47,743 bases of DNA from Planctomycetota bacterium. GTDB taxonomy: Bacteria > Planctomycetota > Phycisphaerae > Sedimentisphaerales > Anaerobacaceae. Every line of letters begins with the position of its first letter. The first letter of the stretch is position 1. Shown one piece after another: positions 29,641 through 37,334 of this stretch. The position numbers were made by a program, and so were the translations under genes. A model generated the notes under the pieces. That model was not told the DNA's origin. It was given only the letters and a program-made list of their open reading frames with translations, and searched no databases. The stretch is taken from assembly GCA_023128595.1 (NCBI GenBank), contig JAGMDR010000188.1, positions 1 through 47,743 of the forward strand, given 5' to 3'.

Positions 29641-30534
29641 TCACCTCATGCGGCTTCGCCTGCCCAGATACGCGCTAAGCGACAGATCCCACGCCGTATC
29701 TGTGGAAGTCAATTCATAACTGACGTTTCTTTCCAGGCAGCCCGATTTAACTTCACTCAGAAAATCGCCCAGTCTCTGAAGGTATTCACGCCTTACATTT
29801 TCGGGATTGGTCACGACGATACCGGAACCCTCGATGTCCTTGAATCTTGTCACCCGGTTATAAGGAAACTTCAATTCGTGCGGATCCATAACATGAAAGA
29901 CAATTACTTCGTGCTTAAGATAACGAAAATGTCCCAGGGCCTTGAAAAGCTCCTCCAGGTCATCCAGCAGATCGCTGATGATGATAACCAGTCCACGTTG
30001 TCTAATCCTGCCGGCGATCTCGTGCATGACTGCTCCCATCCGGCTTTCCCGCCGGGGGCGCACTGTCTCCAGAAGGTCAACGATGTGGCGGAAGTGACTG
30101 GCTGTCGAGCGGGCCGGCAGGTAATGACGCAACCGGTTGTCGAAAAGCGCAAGCCCCACCGCGTCGTTCTGATGCAGCATTAGATACCCGAGAGCAGTAG
30201 CCATGTATGAACCGTAATCGAGCTTGGTCATACGGCCCTCGGCGGCAAAACTCATAGAGCGCGAAATGTCAAGCATTATGGTGCAGCGAAGATTGGTCTG
30301 ATCTTCGAAAAGCTTAACGTAATACTTGTCGGTTTTTGCCAGGAGTTTCCAGTCCAGCATGCGGGTCGGGTCGCTTATCGTGTACGGGCGGTGGTCTGCA
30401 TATTCCACCGAAGAGCCATGGTAGGGGCTCGAATGCCGGCCCGAGAGAAAACCCTCCACCGTCTGACGGGCCACCAGCTCCATGCGGGAGACCAGCTCAA
30501 GACCTTTCGGATCTATGAAACGTTTCTTTGGCAT
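29641..30534 (-). CDS. DUF58 protein of module A
   Basis: This 297-residue protein of the DUF58 family shows VEGFLSGRHSSPYHGSSVEY (about 27-45), RMLDWKLLAKTDKYYVKLFEDQT and the VWA-type metal motif at D89/S91/S93 (IMLDISRSM). It has no membrane helix. It differs from its module B paralogue mainly in the distal half, where the two still share V-F-H-V-M-D-P / V-L-H-V-L-D-Q. It follows a pseudopilin gene by about 77 bases, so in this module the usual direct MoxR-DUF58 junction is interrupted. Confidence 0.9.
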   Translation of the reverse strand: MPKKRFIDPKGLELVSRMELVARQTVEGFLSGRHSSPYHGSSVEYADHRPYTISDPTRMLDWKLLAKTDKYYVKLFEDQTNLRCTIMLDISRSMSFAAEGRMTKLDYGSYMATALGYLMLHQNDAVGLALFDNRLRHYLPARSTASHFRHIVDLLETVRPRRESRMGAVMHEIAGRIRQRGLVIIISDLLDDLEELFKALGHFRYLKHEVIVFHVMDPHELKFPYNRVTRFKDIEGSGIVVTNPENVRREYLQRLGDFLSEVKSGCLERNVSYELTSTDTAWDLSLSAYLGRRSRMR

Positions 30535-30611
30535 TTGCCAACCGTCGCTCGCAGGTACTTCACCTGTTAAAACTGCTTCTTTGCCGCGGGCGGTACGTCA
30601 GGGATCTGGGT

Positions 30612-31337
30612 TCAAAATCTTCTCATCCAGCCGGGCCACTCCGGGGGCAGATCTCCATCCCGATTCCAATCCCTATGCCAGGACAAGTCCCACAACTCTT
30701 TTAAGCCGATTTTTCGAGCGGAGAAGTCCATAAAAAGCCCATTTACCGCTCCATCGTGTCGATTTACGCAAAAAAATCGCATACATTTCATCTCGGCATA
30801 CGAAGAAGTCTGCCCGTCGTACTCCGGCGGCGGGTCCTCGTAAAGAGGCAAACCCGAAGACCACGCGCAATCCAGCAATACAGGAACCTTACCGGCGCCC
30901 TTGACGTCGAAACTCTTCCACCAGCCATCCTGGGGATATTCACCGGGCAAGAACGGATACGCTTTGTCGCGAATCCAGTAATTGGTTCCGTAACTTCCTT
31001 TGCGGCCTTCTTCTTCCCAGGCGGCCAAAGAACCCCGGGCCCCGTCACTAACGGTCCTGACCGCCATTGGACAGAAATAGACTTTCGGAGTATCTTTAGA
31101 GTACGGCTCCAGCACATCCATCCATTTGTGGTATTCCAAACCGGCAAATTTGCCGTCATGCTCATTCACAAACAACCCAAAAAAGTGTCCCCACTGCTTT
31201 TGCTTATGAAGACAAACCACTGCTTTGCTCTGCCGACGGGCCTTTTGCAGAGACGGCATCAATATCGACATCAAAATCGCAATGATAGCCATAACGACTA
31301 ACAACTCAACGAGCGTGAATGCTCTTCGACCGGTCAT
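30612..31337 (-). CDS. Type II secretion-like pseudopilin, H-X9-DG type
   Basis: This 241-residue protein has an N-terminal prepilin signal: RRAFTLVELLVVMAII, with cleavage expected before the F and the glutamate at +5 retained. A long hydrophobic helix follows. The C-terminal part has RHDGAVNGLFMDFSA and a WHRDW, the layout of the H-X9-DG prepilin-processing-associated domain that is greatly expanded in planctomycetes. Pseudopilins of this class are processed by a prepilin peptidase and assemble at the inner membrane; most copies are of unknown role. It sits between MoxR and DUF58 of module A, unlike in module B, so it may have inserted secondarily. Confidence 0.88.
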   Translation of the reverse strand: MTGRRAFTLVELLVVMAIIAILMSILMPSLQKARRQSKAVVCLHKQKQWGHFFGLFVNEHDGKFAGLEYHKWMDVLEPYSKDTPKVYFCPMAVRTVSDGARGSLAAWEEEGRKGSYGTNYWIRDKAYPFLPGEYPQDGWWKSFDVKGAGKVPVLLDCAWSSGLPLYEDPPPEYDGQTSSYAEMKCMRFFCVNRHDGAVNGLFMDFSARKIGLKELWDLSWHRDWNRDGDLPPEWPGWMRRF

Positions 31338-31412
31338 TTACTAACCTATTAACTTCTTTTTCATAGAAAGCACGGGGCGAAATAATAACCTAATCGGTTT
31401 AAAGTAGAAAAA

Positions 31413-32441
31413 TCAAACGGATTTAGGCAGCTCTTGTAACAATTGTTCAATGATATCATCCGTGCTTACGTTCTCGCTTTCGGCTGTGAAGTTGGTCACA
31501 AGCCGATGCCTCATCACCGGCAAGGCGATAGAGGCAATATCATCGATCGAAGCATGCGGTCTGCCTTCGAGAAGCGCCTTGGCCTTCGCACCAAGAAGCA
31601 AGGCCTGACACGCGCGAGGACCCGCGCCCCAGCTTAAATATTGGCGAATGAACTGCGGCTCACCTTCATCATTCGGTCGCGTTGACCTGACAAGACGAAC
31701 AGCATACGATGCAACAGGCCGCGCCACAATAACCTCACGCACTACATCCTGCATTCGAAGAATGTCCTCTTTGCTCAGAACCGGCTTGAGCTTCTCGTAT
31801 CTCTCGCTGGTCGTCTTCATGGCAATGTCAATCTCTTCATCTGGAAGCGGGTAGTCCACCTTTATCTTGAACATGAAGCGGTCGAGCGCAGCCTCTGGAA
31901 GAGGGTAAGTGCCTTCCGACTCGATCGGGTTTTGCGTACCCAAAACAAAAAACGGCAAATCCAGGTCATGGTGCTCCCCGGCAATTGTCACCTGATATTC
32001 CTGCATCGCCTGAAGCAAAGCCGCTTGAGTTTTGGGCGGCGTGCGGTTGATCTCATCCGCTAATACCATATTCGCGAAAATGGGGCCTCGGACAAATCGC
32101 ATGAAACGCTTGCCGGTGGATTGGTCTTCTTCGAGAATCTCAGTACCGGTGATGTCCGAGGGCATAAGGTCCGGCGTGAACTGGATTCGCCCAAACTGCA
32201 GCGAAAGCAATTGCGAGAGGCTTGAGATCATTAGCGTTTTTGCCAGCCCCGGCACGCCTTCAAGAATACAGTGCCCTTGGCAAAAAAGCCCCAGCAGCAT
32301 CAGCTCCATTACGTCCTGCTGGCCGATGATTACGCGGGCCATCTGCTCCATCATTGCCTGATAGGCCTCAGTAACTTGCTGAGCCGTTTCCAGAACCTCT
32401 TCAGGGGGCTTTCTGGTTGCGCTGCCGACCGAGTCATTCAT
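31413..32441 (-). CDS. MoxR-family AAA+ ATPase of module A
   Basis: ATG 32441 is chosen over the TTG at 32471 because AAGGAG (about 32451-32456) lies about nine bases upstream; this gives 342 residues. AAA+ motifs are the MoxR Walker A GVPGLAKT at about 62-69, Walker B LADE at about 127-130, the [15 protein letters not shown] signature, and a sensor-1 GTQNP. It is the first gene of module A and lies 72 bases after a consensus -10 box. The family works as an ATP-driven remodelling or chaperone factor for VWA proteins. It is a paralogue of the module B copy. Confidence 0.93.
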   Translation of the reverse strand: MNDSVGSATRKPPEEVLETAQQVTEAYQAMMEQMARVIIGQQDVMELMLLGLFCQGHCILEGVPGLAKTLMISSLSQLLSLQFGRIQFTPDLMPSDITGTEILEEDQSTGKRFMRFVRGPIFANMVLADEINRTPPKTQAALLQAMQEYQVTIAGEHHDLDLPFFVLGTQNPIESEGTYPLPEAALDRFMFKIKVDYPLPDEEIDIAMKTTSERYEKLKPVLSKEDILRMQDVVREVIVARPVASYAVRLVRSTRPNDEGEPQFIRQYLSWGAGPRACQALLLGAKAKALLEGRPHASIDDIASIALPVMRHRLVTNFTAESENVSTDDIIEQLLQELPKSV

Positions 32442-32512
32442 AAGTATTACTCCTTTTGCCAGGATCCACAATTGAACGTGACGCGGCTACCCCGCCGAGC
32501 TTGTTTTAGATG

Positions 32513-32540
32513 ATTATACGTACTTTATCGGTCGTGTCAA
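32513..32540 (-). promoter_or_regulatory. Consensus sigma70 promoter for module A
   Basis: On the minus strand, TTGACA at 32540-32535 and TATAAT at 32518-32513 are separated by 16 bases. Both hexamers are perfect. The predicted start near 32506 leaves a leader of about 65 bases before the MoxR ATG. This is a strong promoter as written and implies high or tightly repressed expression of the module. Confidence 0.8.
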
Positions 32541-32550
32541 CAATTTTGGA

Positions 32551-32570
32551 AGCCCCGCGACTTCGGGGCT
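32551..32570. other. GC-rich hairpin upstream of the promoter
   Basis: AGCCCCG at 32551-32557 pairs with CGGGGCT at 32564-32570 across a six-base loop. It lies 10 bases upstream of the -35 box. No T tract follows on either strand, so it is not a convincing terminator. It could be a regulator site or a structural leftover of a mobile sequence. Confidence 0.5.
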
Positions 32571-32623
32571 GTGGCCGGATTTTCCGGCAAACCAATTTCT
32601 TCGTGGTATCTTGATCAAACGGT

Positions 32624-32686
32624 GCCACGCTCAAACGGCCGAGTGGCACGCTCAAACGACCAAGTGGCACGCTCAAACTTTGTTTG
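32624..32686. repeat. Three tandem 21-bp repeats
   Basis: Units begin at 32624, 32645 and 32666 and share a CACGCTCAAAC core; the period is exactly 21 bp, about two helical turns, so all three cores face the same side of the DNA. Units 1 and 2 also make an inverted pair, GTGCCAC / GTGGCAC. They lie about 85-150 bases upstream of the -35 box of the module A promoter. Confidence 0.8.
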
Positions 32687-32857
32687 GGCGTGTCTCTATC
32701 TAAAGCATTATCATCAACAGGATTTCGCTGTGCCAGGAAAATTAGCCACACCCCTGAAGACTGAGATTCACTCGCTGCTGATCTGCTTAGCGAACTACCA
32801 TTCCCAAGATAGCCCCTTGTTACGCCAGATTCCTCAAAGTTGTATCGCCCGCCAGGT

Positions 32858-32879
32858 GATGTAAGCATAAGCTTACATC
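32858..32879. other. Perfect 9-bp hairpin before the transposase
   Basis: GATGTAAGC pairs perfectly with GCTTACATC across an ATAA loop. It ends three bases before the first possible start of the transposase frame. It may be an IS-related control element or mark the junction where the element was truncated. No T run follows. Confidence 0.6.
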
Positions 32880-32882
32880 GCT

Positions 32883-33638
32883 TTGCTGCTGAGCGTGTTT
32901 TGGGTTGGGGATGCGACTTTGCGTTCGGAGGTTCGTGAGCTTTGTGATATGCCTCGGCACAGGACTTACGGCTATCGTCGGATTTGGGCGTTGCTGCGGC
33001 GTAAAGGTCACAAAATCAACAGGGAGACGGTTCGGCGTATGATGCGTCAGATGGGGCTGAGCAGGCCTAAGATATGGCATAAGCCTAAGCGGCCGAAGCG
33101 TGTTGAGAAGATGCGTCCTGTCGAGCCGAACCGTGGCTGGCAGATTGATCTGACGAGCTTTGTGTTGAGTAATATGACCACATTGTATTTGGTAATGGTC
33201 ACGGACTGTTATACTCGCAAGATAGTCGGCTGGACTCTTGATAGGCGTTGCAGGGCGAGCGAATGGGTCAGTGCGTTAAGGATGAGTTTGGAATCGCAGG
33301 GGCTTATGAGCAAGGAGCTTTGCAGGAATCTTGTTGTTCGCAGTGACAATGGTTCTCAGCCTTGCTCGAAGAAGTTTGTCGAGTATTTGGGCAAGGCCGG
33401 GGTTCGAGGGCAGTATACCGGCTACAATGCCCCTGATGACAATGCTTACGTTGAGCGGGTGATTCGGACGGTCAAGGAAGAAGAGGTTTGGCCGAATTTG
33501 TATGACTCACTGTCCGAAGCCAGGGCGGCGATAGAAGATTATATCAATTACTACAGCAATGAAGGAATCCATTCGGCTCTGGGTTATTTGACGCCGAGTG
33601 AGTTTGCGGCCGCGCATAATACCCTCGCTGCCGCTTAA
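32883..33638 (+). CDS. IS3-family transposase (orfB), probably 5'-truncated
   Basis: This frame of up to 251 residues encodes a DDE transposase that cuts and joins the ends of an IS3-type element. An HTH-like segment (HRTYGYRRIWALLRRKGH, about 26-43) precedes the integrase core. The catalytic triad is complete: D89 (WQIDL), D155 (VRSDNGSQ) and E191 (NAYVERVIRT), with 35 residues between the last two. OrfB proteins are often 270-300 residues and are made by frameshift from orfA; here orfA is missing and an in-frame TAA lies 15 bases before the first TTG. ATG 32949 is a later start option. It probably works only in trans, if at all. Confidence 0.85.
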   Translation: MLLSVFWVGDATLRSEVRELCDMPRHRTYGYRRIWALLRRKGHKINRETVRRMMRQMGLSRPKIWHKPKRPKRVEKMRPVEPNRGWQIDLTSFVLSNMTTLYLVMVTDCYTRKIVGWTLDRRCRASEWVSALRMSLESQGLMSKELCRNLVVRSDNGSQPCSKKFVEYLGKAGVRGQYTGYNAPDDNAYVERVIRTVKEEEVWPNLYDSLSEARAAIEDYINYYSNEGIHSALGYLTPSEFAAAHNTLAAA

Positions 33639-33666
33639 AAGTGTCTTGATTTCAGGGGAGCACTAC
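32883..33666 (+). mobile_element. IS3-family remnant
   Basis: This covers the transposase orfB plus a candidate right end. After the stop codon, the segment 33640-33666 (AGTGTC, then GGGGAGCACTAC) looks like an IS3-type right terminal repeat, which commonly has GTGTC inside and a G run near the tip. No matching left repeat with the same sequence and no orfA was found; only a weak eight-base CCCCTGAA echo occurs near 32751. The element is therefore most likely truncated on its left side and immobile alone. Confidence 0.65.
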
Positions 33667-33718
33667 GGGGAGGCAATTCTTGATTTCTGATTGTTGCTGC
33701 TGTTATGCTGAGAATTGC

Positions 33719-33747
33719 TTGATGAGTGGGCGCCAAAAGGATATAAT
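33719..33747 (+). promoter_or_regulatory. Sigma70-type promoter for the GT-C gene
   Basis: TTGATG at 33719-33724 and a perfect TATAAT at 33742-33747 are separated by 17 bases. The predicted start near 33754 gives a short leader with AGGAG at 33762-33766. It lies just to the right of the IS remnant. It also argues that the upstream TTG at 33715 is not the true start of the next gene. Confidence 0.65.
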
Positions 33748-33777
33748 CTCGGAGCAAAATCAGGAGTAATCAAGCGA

Positions 33778-35289
33778 ATGAAAGCAGAAGAACCAAGGCC
33801 CAACATTAGGTTGCCGGAAGAACATTGCCTTGCCAATGTTGTCATCATATTGGCAATTGTTCTTGGGATTGGTGTTTACTTAATCGCCACAACAGTTCTG
33901 ATTGCAGAAGATAGTACGCTGTACATTGAATGTGCCAAGCAGATTGCGGATGACCCTGTTGAAGGTGTGCGCAATATGCAACTATCTCCGGGATACCCGT
34001 TTCTTATTTATCTCACGCATAAAGTGACAGGGTTGTTTAATGATACAGAATCAATACAAAGGTGGATTATTTCAGCTCAGGCTGTTTCGCTTTTGAGTAA
34101 AGTAATTGCCTCTTTGGCATTATACTTTGTGGGAAGTTATTTTGTTGGTCCTAATCTAAGTTTTTGGGGCGTCCTGATTTTGAGCATTTTACCGGATTCG
34201 GCTAAGCTCGGCAGTGATGCACTGACCGAATGGCCGCACCTAATGTTTCTAACAACGGGATTCCTGCTTTTGTTATTAGGCGCCCAATACCGCAAGAACT
34301 GGATGTTTGGCTGGGCAGGAATAATCGCAGGGTTAGGATATTTGGTCCGGTCTGAGGGCTGCCAACTGATTGTATATGGCAGCGCATGGCTGCTATTTAA
34401 CCTTGTCCGGCCACAAGGCAAAACGAAGAGAACAAAGGCAGCGGGGGCTTTAATTTTACTTTTGGCAGGTTTTGCTATTATTGCTGTTCCCTATATGCGG
34501 TCTAAAGGATGCGTTTTCCCTAAACAACGTATGTGGAAACTCCCGGCATCTTTGAGCTTTAGCAATGATAGTTACAGCCCTGTTATAAATGCAAATATAT
34601 GTTTAGCTGGTTTATCAATAAAGGGGGTAATAGGAAATGAGACATTAATAACCAATATGTGCGAGACATTAATGTATTATTTCATTCCGCCATTACTAAT
34701 AGGCTGCTATTATTATTTCCGAAAGCAATCAAAGAGACTGGAACAGACTTTTTTTGCCGCAGCATTCATTATTTTTAATGTTGTAATGCTGTCTTGGCAA
34801 TCGAACAGATTTCTAAGCAGGAGACACACATTGGCTCTGGTTGCTTTCACTATCTTCTATATTCCAATCGGCTTGCACACAATTGCCTGTTGGCTAAGTG
34901 AAAGAAGCCCTAAAAATGATGTGGCTATGCAGAAAAACAAACAGCACTGGTTCTTTGTTTTGTTAATAATCGGGATCGTTATTTGCCTGCCTAAGCTGTT
35001 GAGGCCCATGCGCATAGATAAGCAAGGCTATCTTGACGCTGCAGTGTGGCTTAAAGAAAACACCAAGCCGGAAGATATTATTGCTGTGCCGGATAAGCGT
35101 ATAAGTTTTTATGCGGAGCGGAAAGGTCGGGCGTACGACAAGAATGTTCCTAAGGGGGTTAAATATATAGTGAAAATTGTGAAGGGGGGCGAAAAGCCAA
35201 AAGTTAGGTTGGCTGTTCAAGAGAAATGTTCCGCGTGGATTGGCAGGCGGGGAAAAAGAAAAAGAGTCATTATTTATGAGGTGCTTTAA
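33778..35289 (+). CDS. GT-C membrane glycosyltransferase (GT39/ArnT-like)
   Basis: Starting at ATG 33778, 11 bases after AGGAG, this gives 503 residues. About ten or more membrane helices follow one another. The first loop has AEDSTLYIECAKQI and LSPGYPFLIYL, the acidic-residue loop and proline region seen in dolichyl-phosphate-mannose-type and ArnT-type enzymes, which move a sugar from a lipid carrier on the outer face of the membrane. A soluble C-terminal domain begins near DAAVWLKENTKPEDII. It is the only plus-strand gene of the polysaccharide cluster and converges with the phosphoglycosyl transferase gene, two bases apart. The donor and acceptor are unknown. Confidence 0.75.
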   Translation: MKAEEPRPNIRLPEEHCLANVVIILAIVLGIGVYLIATTVLIAEDSTLYIECAKQIADDPVEGVRNMQLSPGYPFLIYLTHKVTGLFNDTESIQRWIISAQAVSLLSKVIASLALYFVGSYFVGPNLSFWGVLILSILPDSAKLGSDALTEWPHLMFLTTGFLLLLLGAQYRKNWMFGWAGIIAGLGYLVRSEGCQLIVYGSAWLLFNLVRPQGKTKRTKAAGALILLLAGFAIIAVPYMRSKGCVFPKQRMWKLPASLSFSNDSYSPVINANICLAGLSIKGVIGNETLITNMCETLMYYFIPPLLIGCYYYFRKQSKRLEQTFFAAAFIIFNVVMLSWQSNRFLSRRHTLALVAFTIFYIPIGLHTIACWLSERSPKNDVAMQKNKQHWFFVLLIIGIVICLPKLLRPMRIDKQGYLDAAVWLKENTKPEDIIAVPDKRISFYAERKGRAYDKNVPKGVKYIVKIVKGGEKPKVRLAVQEKCSAWIGRRGKRKRVIIYEVL

Positions 35290-35291
35290 CT

Positions 35292-36560
35292 TTACCAGCC
35301 TTTTTTTGAAAATACAACTGGAATTGTTTGCAGCATAATCTTTATATTCAACGCAAGCGTTCTTCTTTGAACGTATAAGTAATCGTACTTGATTTTGTGT
35401 TTGGGGTGTAAGTCATAAAAACTGTTTACTTGGGCAAGGCCTGTAAGTCCCGGCTTGACGGCAAGTCGTAGCCCCTGCAATGCTTTATGCATTTTAACAA
35501 AATGCGGTCGTTCCGGTCGAGGGCCTACAAGAGACATCTGGCCGCACATTACATTGAACAATTGCGGCAATTCGTCCATTCGCATCCTTCGCAGGACTTT
35601 ACCTATTTTTGTAATACGAGGGTCACCTTGTTTGGCCAAAACAGGCCCGACCATCTTCTCAGCATCTTTTATCATTGTCCTGAATTTGTACAATGTAAAT
35701 GTTTTGCCATCTTTGCCAACCCTTTGCTGTTTGTAAGACACAGAACCTGGGGAAGTTAGCTTAATAATTAAAGAAACTAAAAGCATTGCAGGCCAGAGAA
35801 CAAGCAAAATACCAATGGAGATTACTATATCAAGCATCCTTATCAGGAATTCATCGAAATCCGACCGCTTGCCAATAAAAGTACTCAGCAACTCAACTGA
35901 AGAGTTTCCGCTTATTCTCTCAGGCAAAAGGCCCATGTAAACGGAAGGGCTGAACAGAATCTCGGCTTTAAACTTTCGCTGCAGATAGAGCAATAGATTC
36001 AGGTCTTTTGCATTAGTGATTTTATCACTTATTACTATTTCGTCAACGGTCGAGTATTCGAGTAACTCTTGAATCTGGTCAATTCGTCTTCTTTCAACAT
36101 TTGCCTTTTTGCCGACAATATCATCTACTTTGCCCTCGCCGAGTATTATCACCTGCTTCTTTATCTTCTTTTGTGCTTTCAAGACAAACTGATTAAACTT
36201 AAAAATAAGAATAAGATTTATAAAGAAGGAAAGGATAAATACACTTGTTGGAAAAGCACCCCACTGGGCTCTGAACACATAGACAAAAGCTACACTTAGC
36301 AGCGTTCCCAGGAAAAAACCCAAAAACACCCTTTGAAATAAGTCCCACGACGATTTGAATCTGCTTTTATAAGCTCTGAAGAAAGATAATGCTGATATAT
36401 ATATTAACGTTAGAAATACAAAGCTCCTTTTGTAAGGAACAAAATTGACATCAGGAAATGGCAAACCATATCTGATAAGGAAAGCAAAAAGAAAAGCAAG
36501 GTTTATCAGAAAAGTATTTGCAAGTAATAAGCAAACCTGAGTGGCCATATTAATCCTCAC
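35292..36560 (-). CDS. Polyprenyl-phosphate hexose-1-phosphate transferase
   Basis: This 422-residue initiating enzyme of exopolysaccharide or O-antigen synthesis transfers a sugar-1-phosphate onto undecaprenyl phosphate. About four N-terminal helices are followed by a nucleotide-binding-like middle (130-230), a fifth helix (about 243-266) and the catalytic domain. Family motifs are KFRTM at 292-296, D329/E330 in MDELPQLFNV, SLVGPRPE at 343-350 and PGLTGLAQV at 370-378. The length is a little short of WbaP-type enzymes (about 470), and the middle domain is reduced. It is the last gene of the leftward polysaccharide set. The sugar is not predictable from sequence alone. Confidence 0.9.
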   Translation of the reverse strand: MRINMATQVCLLLANTFLINLAFLFAFLIRYGLPFPDVNFVPYKRSFVFLTLIYISALSFFRAYKSRFKSSWDLFQRVFLGFFLGTLLSVAFVYVFRAQWGAFPTSVFILSFFINLILIFKFNQFVLKAQKKIKKQVIILGEGKVDDIVGKKANVERRRIDQIQELLEYSTVDEIVISDKITNAKDLNLLLYLQRKFKAEILFSPSVYMGLLPERISGNSSVELLSTFIGKRSDFDEFLIRMLDIVISIGILLVLWPAMLLVSLIIKLTSPGSVSYKQQRVGKDGKTFTLYKFRTMIKDAEKMVGPVLAKQGDPRITKIGKVLRRMRMDELPQLFNVMCGQMSLVGPRPERPHFVKMHKALQGLRLAVKPGLTGLAQVNSFYDLHPKHKIKYDYLYVQRRTLALNIKIMLQTIPVVFSKKGW

Positions 36561-36572
36561 AGGAGCACGTAA

Positions 36573-37334
36573 TCACATTCTTGATTTCTTGTAACCGAAG
36601 TAAGCGTATTTTACAAAACAACTTATGCTTTTACGCAGAGGTAGCTTTTCTAGCTCTCTGTATATTTCCCACTGATAAGAAGCGGCCTTAATTTTATTCC
36701 TCGAAACAGAATTGGACCTTACCCTATATAAAGACAAACACTCATTTAGCCCGTAGGCTTCATATCCCATTTTCAGGATTTTCAGCCATAAACAATAATC
36801 TTGTCTTTTAAGAATATCTGGCATATATACCTTACCTAAAATCTTACTATCATACATAGCGGTTAAACAGGCAATAAAATTAGATGATAATAGCTTTTTA
36901 TAGGTTACTATCTCAGGAACTTTGATTGTATTACTTATAGGATTCCCATCTTTATCGATTTTTCTATATGCTGTGTACGAAAGTGCGCACTTGTGTTTTT
37001 GCATGAACTTTATCTGTAGGCTGAGCTTATCAGGCAACCATATATCATCGCTGTCCAAGAAAGCAATGTATCTCCCTTTGGCAGCTTTTATTCCTGAGTT
37101 TCTGCTTTCCGCGGGTCCTTTATTTTGCGAAAGTCTGAGCAAGGAAATACGTTCGTCCTTTCTCGCCCATTGCTCGATGATTTGACAGGTACTATCCTTG
37201 GAGGCGTCGTCCACAACAATCATTTCCCAATTTTTGTATGTCTGAGCCCGCACAGATTCTATCGTGTCTTTTATGAAAGGAGCCGAATTAAAAGCGGGAG
37301 TGATTACTGACACAGATACATTTTTATTTTTCAT
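36573..37334 (-). CDS. Family 2 glycosyltransferase
   Basis: This 253-residue cytoplasmic GT-A enzyme adds a sugar from a nucleotide donor to the growing lipid-linked glycan. The N-terminal strand reads VSVITPAFN, followed by VDDAS (41-45), the acidic pair that contacts the nucleotide, and LDSDD (93-97), the metal-binding DXD motif. Middle residues QDYCLWLKILKMGYEAYGL fit the acceptor side of WfgS/WbyL-like members. It overlaps the preceding GT4 gene by 11 bases and lies 12 bases before the phosphoglycosyl transferase gene, so co-translation is likely. Sugar and linkage are unknown. Confidence 0.88.
   Translation of the reverse strand: MKNKNVSVSVITPAFNSAPFIKDTIESVRAQTYKNWEMIVVDDASKDSTCQIIEQWARKDERISLLRLSQNKGPAESRNSGIKAAKGRYIAFLDSDDIWLPDKLSLQIKFMQKHKCALSYTAYRKIDKDGNPISNTIKVPEIVTYKKLLSSNFIACLTAMYDSKILGKVYMPDILKRQDYCLWLKILKMGYEAYGLNECLSLYRVRSNSVSRNKIKAASYQWEIYRELEKLPLRKSISCFVKYAYFGYKKSRM

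Noticed and set aside
32745-32772. Left terminal repeat of the IS
   Set aside because: Only CCCCTGAA matches the right end; the surrounding bases do not align.
32506-32868. Minus-strand protein containing a repeated SVPLGRL peptide
   Set aside because: It is the 21-bp repeat read in frame and overlaps the promoter; no ribosome site or family.
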